This document shows, piece by piece, positions 62,620 through 64,000 of a stretch of 64,000 bases of DNA. Under the pieces are notes generated by a model. That model was not told the origin of the DNA and did no database searches. It saw only the letters and a program-made list of their open reading frames with translations. This DNA is from Vibrio porteresiae DSM 19223 (lineage in GTDB: Bacteria; Pseudomonadota; Gammaproteobacteria; Enterobacterales; Vibrionaceae), in contig NZ_AP024896.1 in assembly GCF_024347055.1 (NCBI RefSeq), forward strand, positions 744,001 to 808,000, in the 5' to 3' direction. Each line of letters begins with the position of its first letter. Position 1 is the stretch's first letter. The translations under genes and the position numbers were made by a program.

Positions 62620-62635
62620 TGTGATCAAGTTCACT
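62620..62635. promoter_or_regulatory. CRP-like site upstream of the chemoreceptor gene
   Basis: TGTGATCAAGTTCACT fits TGTGA-N6-TCACA with one mismatch. It also forms the wider palindrome GATCAAGT-TC-ACTTGATC. It lies ~110-125 bases before the chemoreceptor ATG (minus strand). Confidence 0.6.
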
Positions 62636-62831
62636 TGATCTAGAGATTACGTCTTTAGTGGTGTGTTGAAAATAAGACACTTAACGGCTGAACGATCGCC
62701 TAGAAGAAGTATGGGTGTTTAGGGAACAGCTTGAGGATGAGTCCGAGTTTTATTATGACAGATAATAAACAATGGTTGGGGAGTTACCCCCACCATAGGA
62801 AAGCGATTTGCTACTGATTTCTTACTGAGTG

Positions 62832-63014
62832 TTACTGGCTAAATTGCACTTCGCCATGTTCGTTTTTGAGCAGATGCGCTTGGTTATTTTTAATCAGTTG
62901 CGCTGCGTGCGCTGGCGTTACCGCTTGAGTTTGACCTTTAGAACGTTGGGTTGGGGTTTCCCATGCGTTGTCACGATATAGACCTGCTTGATCGTATTCG
63001 ATAATCACTTTCAT
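62832..63014 (-). CDS. 60-residue protein, unknown
   Basis: A small soluble protein: KVIIEYDQAGLYRDNAWETP, then a Gln/Thr/Ala-rich middle and ending EHGEVQFSQ. GAGGTG lies a few bases before the ATG. Family unknown. It is between two chemoreceptor genes on the same strand. A hairpin near 62773-62793 (GGTTGGGG with CCCCCACC) may be its terminator. Confidence 0.55.
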   Translation of the reverse strand: MKVIIEYDQAGLYRDNAWETPTQRSKGQTQAVTPAHAAQLIKNNQAHLLKNEHGEVQFSQ

Positions 63015-63230
63015 CTTACACCTCGATTATTGTTTGTTGTTATTGATGACTTGCTAATTACCTTAACGCTGAGCAAAAAAGAAAAATAGCCAGTAAAAAT
63101 GCAAAGTAAGTTTAATGAATAGTGTTCGATTACAGAGCACTGGTTAGGTGCAGAGGAGGTTTTGGGGGAATTGATAAGTGATATCAGTAAGTTAATGGTA
63201 AAAAGTAAGATCCAAAATAGTGCATTTTAG

Positions 63231-63246
63231 TGTGATGTTACTCACA
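63231..63246. promoter_or_regulatory. consensus CRP-like site
   Basis: TGTGATGTTACTCACA is an exact TGTGA-N6-TCACA. It is about 220 bases upstream of the 60-residue gene and downstream of the last chemoreceptor gene, so it would act on the small gene or an unseen transcript. Confidence 0.6.
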
Positions 63247-63308
63247 TCAAATAGTCTTAACTTTTACATGTGAATAAATTGATAGTTCTCTGACAAAAGT
63301 GTGATTCA

Positions 63309-63337
63309 AAAATAAAGGCGATGTGAATCATCGCCTT
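63309..63337 (-). terminator. intrinsic terminator of the right-edge chemoreceptor gene
   Basis: AAGGCGATG and CATCGCCTT around TGAAT, followed on the minus strand by TTATTTTT. Confidence 0.85.
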
Positions 63338-63424
63338 AGTGAAATTAATTCAAATTTTTAGGGCTATTGCCTTTTTAGAAGCAATCGGCTTTTTAGCTCT
63401 AGTGGAGCGCGCACGGCTAGCAAG

Positions 63425-64000
63425 CTAAGCGGCTTTTGTTTTGCTACGAGGCGCTTCACCCACCAACTTAAACTGTCGCACACGCTCCATCAGCCCAGTC
63501 GAAAGCTGTGAAAGATGGTGACTGGTTTCAGCCAGTTCAGTAATACTCTGCGATGTGTCAATCACGATGTCATTCGCGCAGTCCATATTGCGACTGATAT
63601 CCGCGGTCACAGCGCTTTGTTCTTCCACCGCTACCACCACTTGACCATTCACTTCTTGGAGCTCTTGCACCGTATCTTGGACAACACGCACCGTGCCCGA
63701 TATGGTTTCAGCACGTTCAGACGCTTGAAGGGTCTTGGCGCGACAGTGACCGATAGAGTGGGTGGCTTGTTGCACACTGCTTTGCAGCTGTTCAATGAGC
63801 TTTTCAATATCTTCCGTTGAGATTTGCGTGCGATGAGCCAAGGTGCGCACTTCATCTGCGACCACAGCAAAGCCGCGACCTTGCTCCCCAGCACGAGCCG
63901 ATTCAATCGCCGCGTTAAGAGCCAGGAGGTTAGTTTGCTCTGCAATCGCACGAATGGTCACTATGATGTTACCTATGTTGTCTGATTGAGCGACTAACTG
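63425..64000 (-). CDS. methyl-accepting chemotaxis protein, partial (5' end outside window)
   Basis: The C-terminal ~190 residues of a second chemoreceptor; its start lies beyond the right edge. The signalling tip IRAIAEQTNLLALNAAIESA with RAGEQGRGFAVVADEVRTLA and the HRTQISTEDIEKLIEQLQSS heptads are almost the same as in the gene at 60.5 kb, indicating paralogues of one chemotaxis system. It ends with a basic tail (GEAPRSKTKAA). There is no pentapeptide for CheR docking. The sensor domain is not visible. Confidence 0.93.
   Translation of the reverse strand, partial: QLVAQSDNIGNIIVTIRAIAEQTNLLALNAAIESARAGEQGRGFAVVADEVRTLAHRTQISTEDIEKLIEQLQSSVQQATHSIGHCRAKTLQASERAETISGTVRVVQDTVQELQEVNGQVVVAVEEQSAVTADISRNMDCANDIVIDTSQSITELAETSHHLSQLSTGLMERVRQFKLVGEAPRSKTKAA

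Overview
The window looks like a chromosomal segment of a Vibrio or close relative in the Vibrionaceae. This rests on the close similarity of rnb, deaD, cysB-type, glpD and catechol siderophore proteins to gammaproteobacterial families, the many c-di-GMP and chemotaxis genes, moderate GC with AT-rich intergenic DNA, and a PEP-CTERM surface protein. I see no replication origin, rRNA, CRISPR array, integrase or intact insertion sequence. Placement on the smaller chromosome is only a guess from the accessory, metabolism-heavy gene mix.

Layout. 1-5.5 kb: the 3' part of a PEP-CTERM protein gene, a PAS-GGDEF diguanylate cyclase, tRNA-Ser(UGA), a MaoC-type hydratase, an orphan PstS-like binding protein and a small DUF3024-like protein. 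5.5-13.2 kb: RNase II, a PAP2 phosphatase, the cold-shock type DEAD-box helicase DeaD with a long structured leader, a CysB-type regulator and a DUF1992 protein. 13.3-14.8 kb: a udp-pnuC pair behind an unusual 13-bp inverted repeat. 14.8-27.7 kb: a catechol siderophore locus. It holds an exported enterochelin-esterase-like protein and entA on the minus strand, then entC, entE, an isochorismatase, a PPTase, an MbtH protein, a one-module NRPS and an EntS-like exporter on the plus strand, with a Fur box between entA and entC. The NRPS is predicted to use L-serine and has a TE domain, so an enterobactin-like tri-(DHB-Ser) product is likely. The aryl-carrier domain normally at the end of EntB is missing; an extra carrier domain sits at the NRPS N-terminus instead. 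No receptor or ABC importer lies in the window.

27.7-35.9 kb: an S4 RNA-binding protein, small proteins, an ethanolamine permease with an NtrC-type enhancer site, a FAN1-like VRR-NUC protein, two identical tRNA-Gly(UCC) genes, a PrpF-family isomerase and an aldo/keto reductase. 36.3-43.1 kb: a glycyl-radical diol-dehydratase locus made of a GlcG-like protein, a 65-residue helical protein, the dehydratase, its activase, and a convergent PocR-LytS kinase fused to a REC-AraC regulator. The dehydratase carries the catalytic residues of B12-independent glycerol/propanediol dehydratase at the same residue numbers, plus an internal insertion resembling a microcompartment encapsulation peptide. A similar helix begins the 65-residue protein, yet there are no shell genes. 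I consider this locus, with its one-piece two-component system, the most unusual system here.

43.4-64 kb: msrPQ methionine sulfoxide reductase, a possible frameshifted small gene, an AEC transporter, a 1000-residue PAS-GGDEF-EAL protein, several GNAT acetyltransferases, a Nudix hydrolase, an isochorismatase-like hydrolase, a compact DUF4177-YidD-TM2 operon, HAD, YbaK, MazG-like and DJ-1/PfpI proteins, glpD behind GlpR-like half-sites, and two chemoreceptors, the last cut by the right edge. CRP-like sites lie near the chemoreceptor region.
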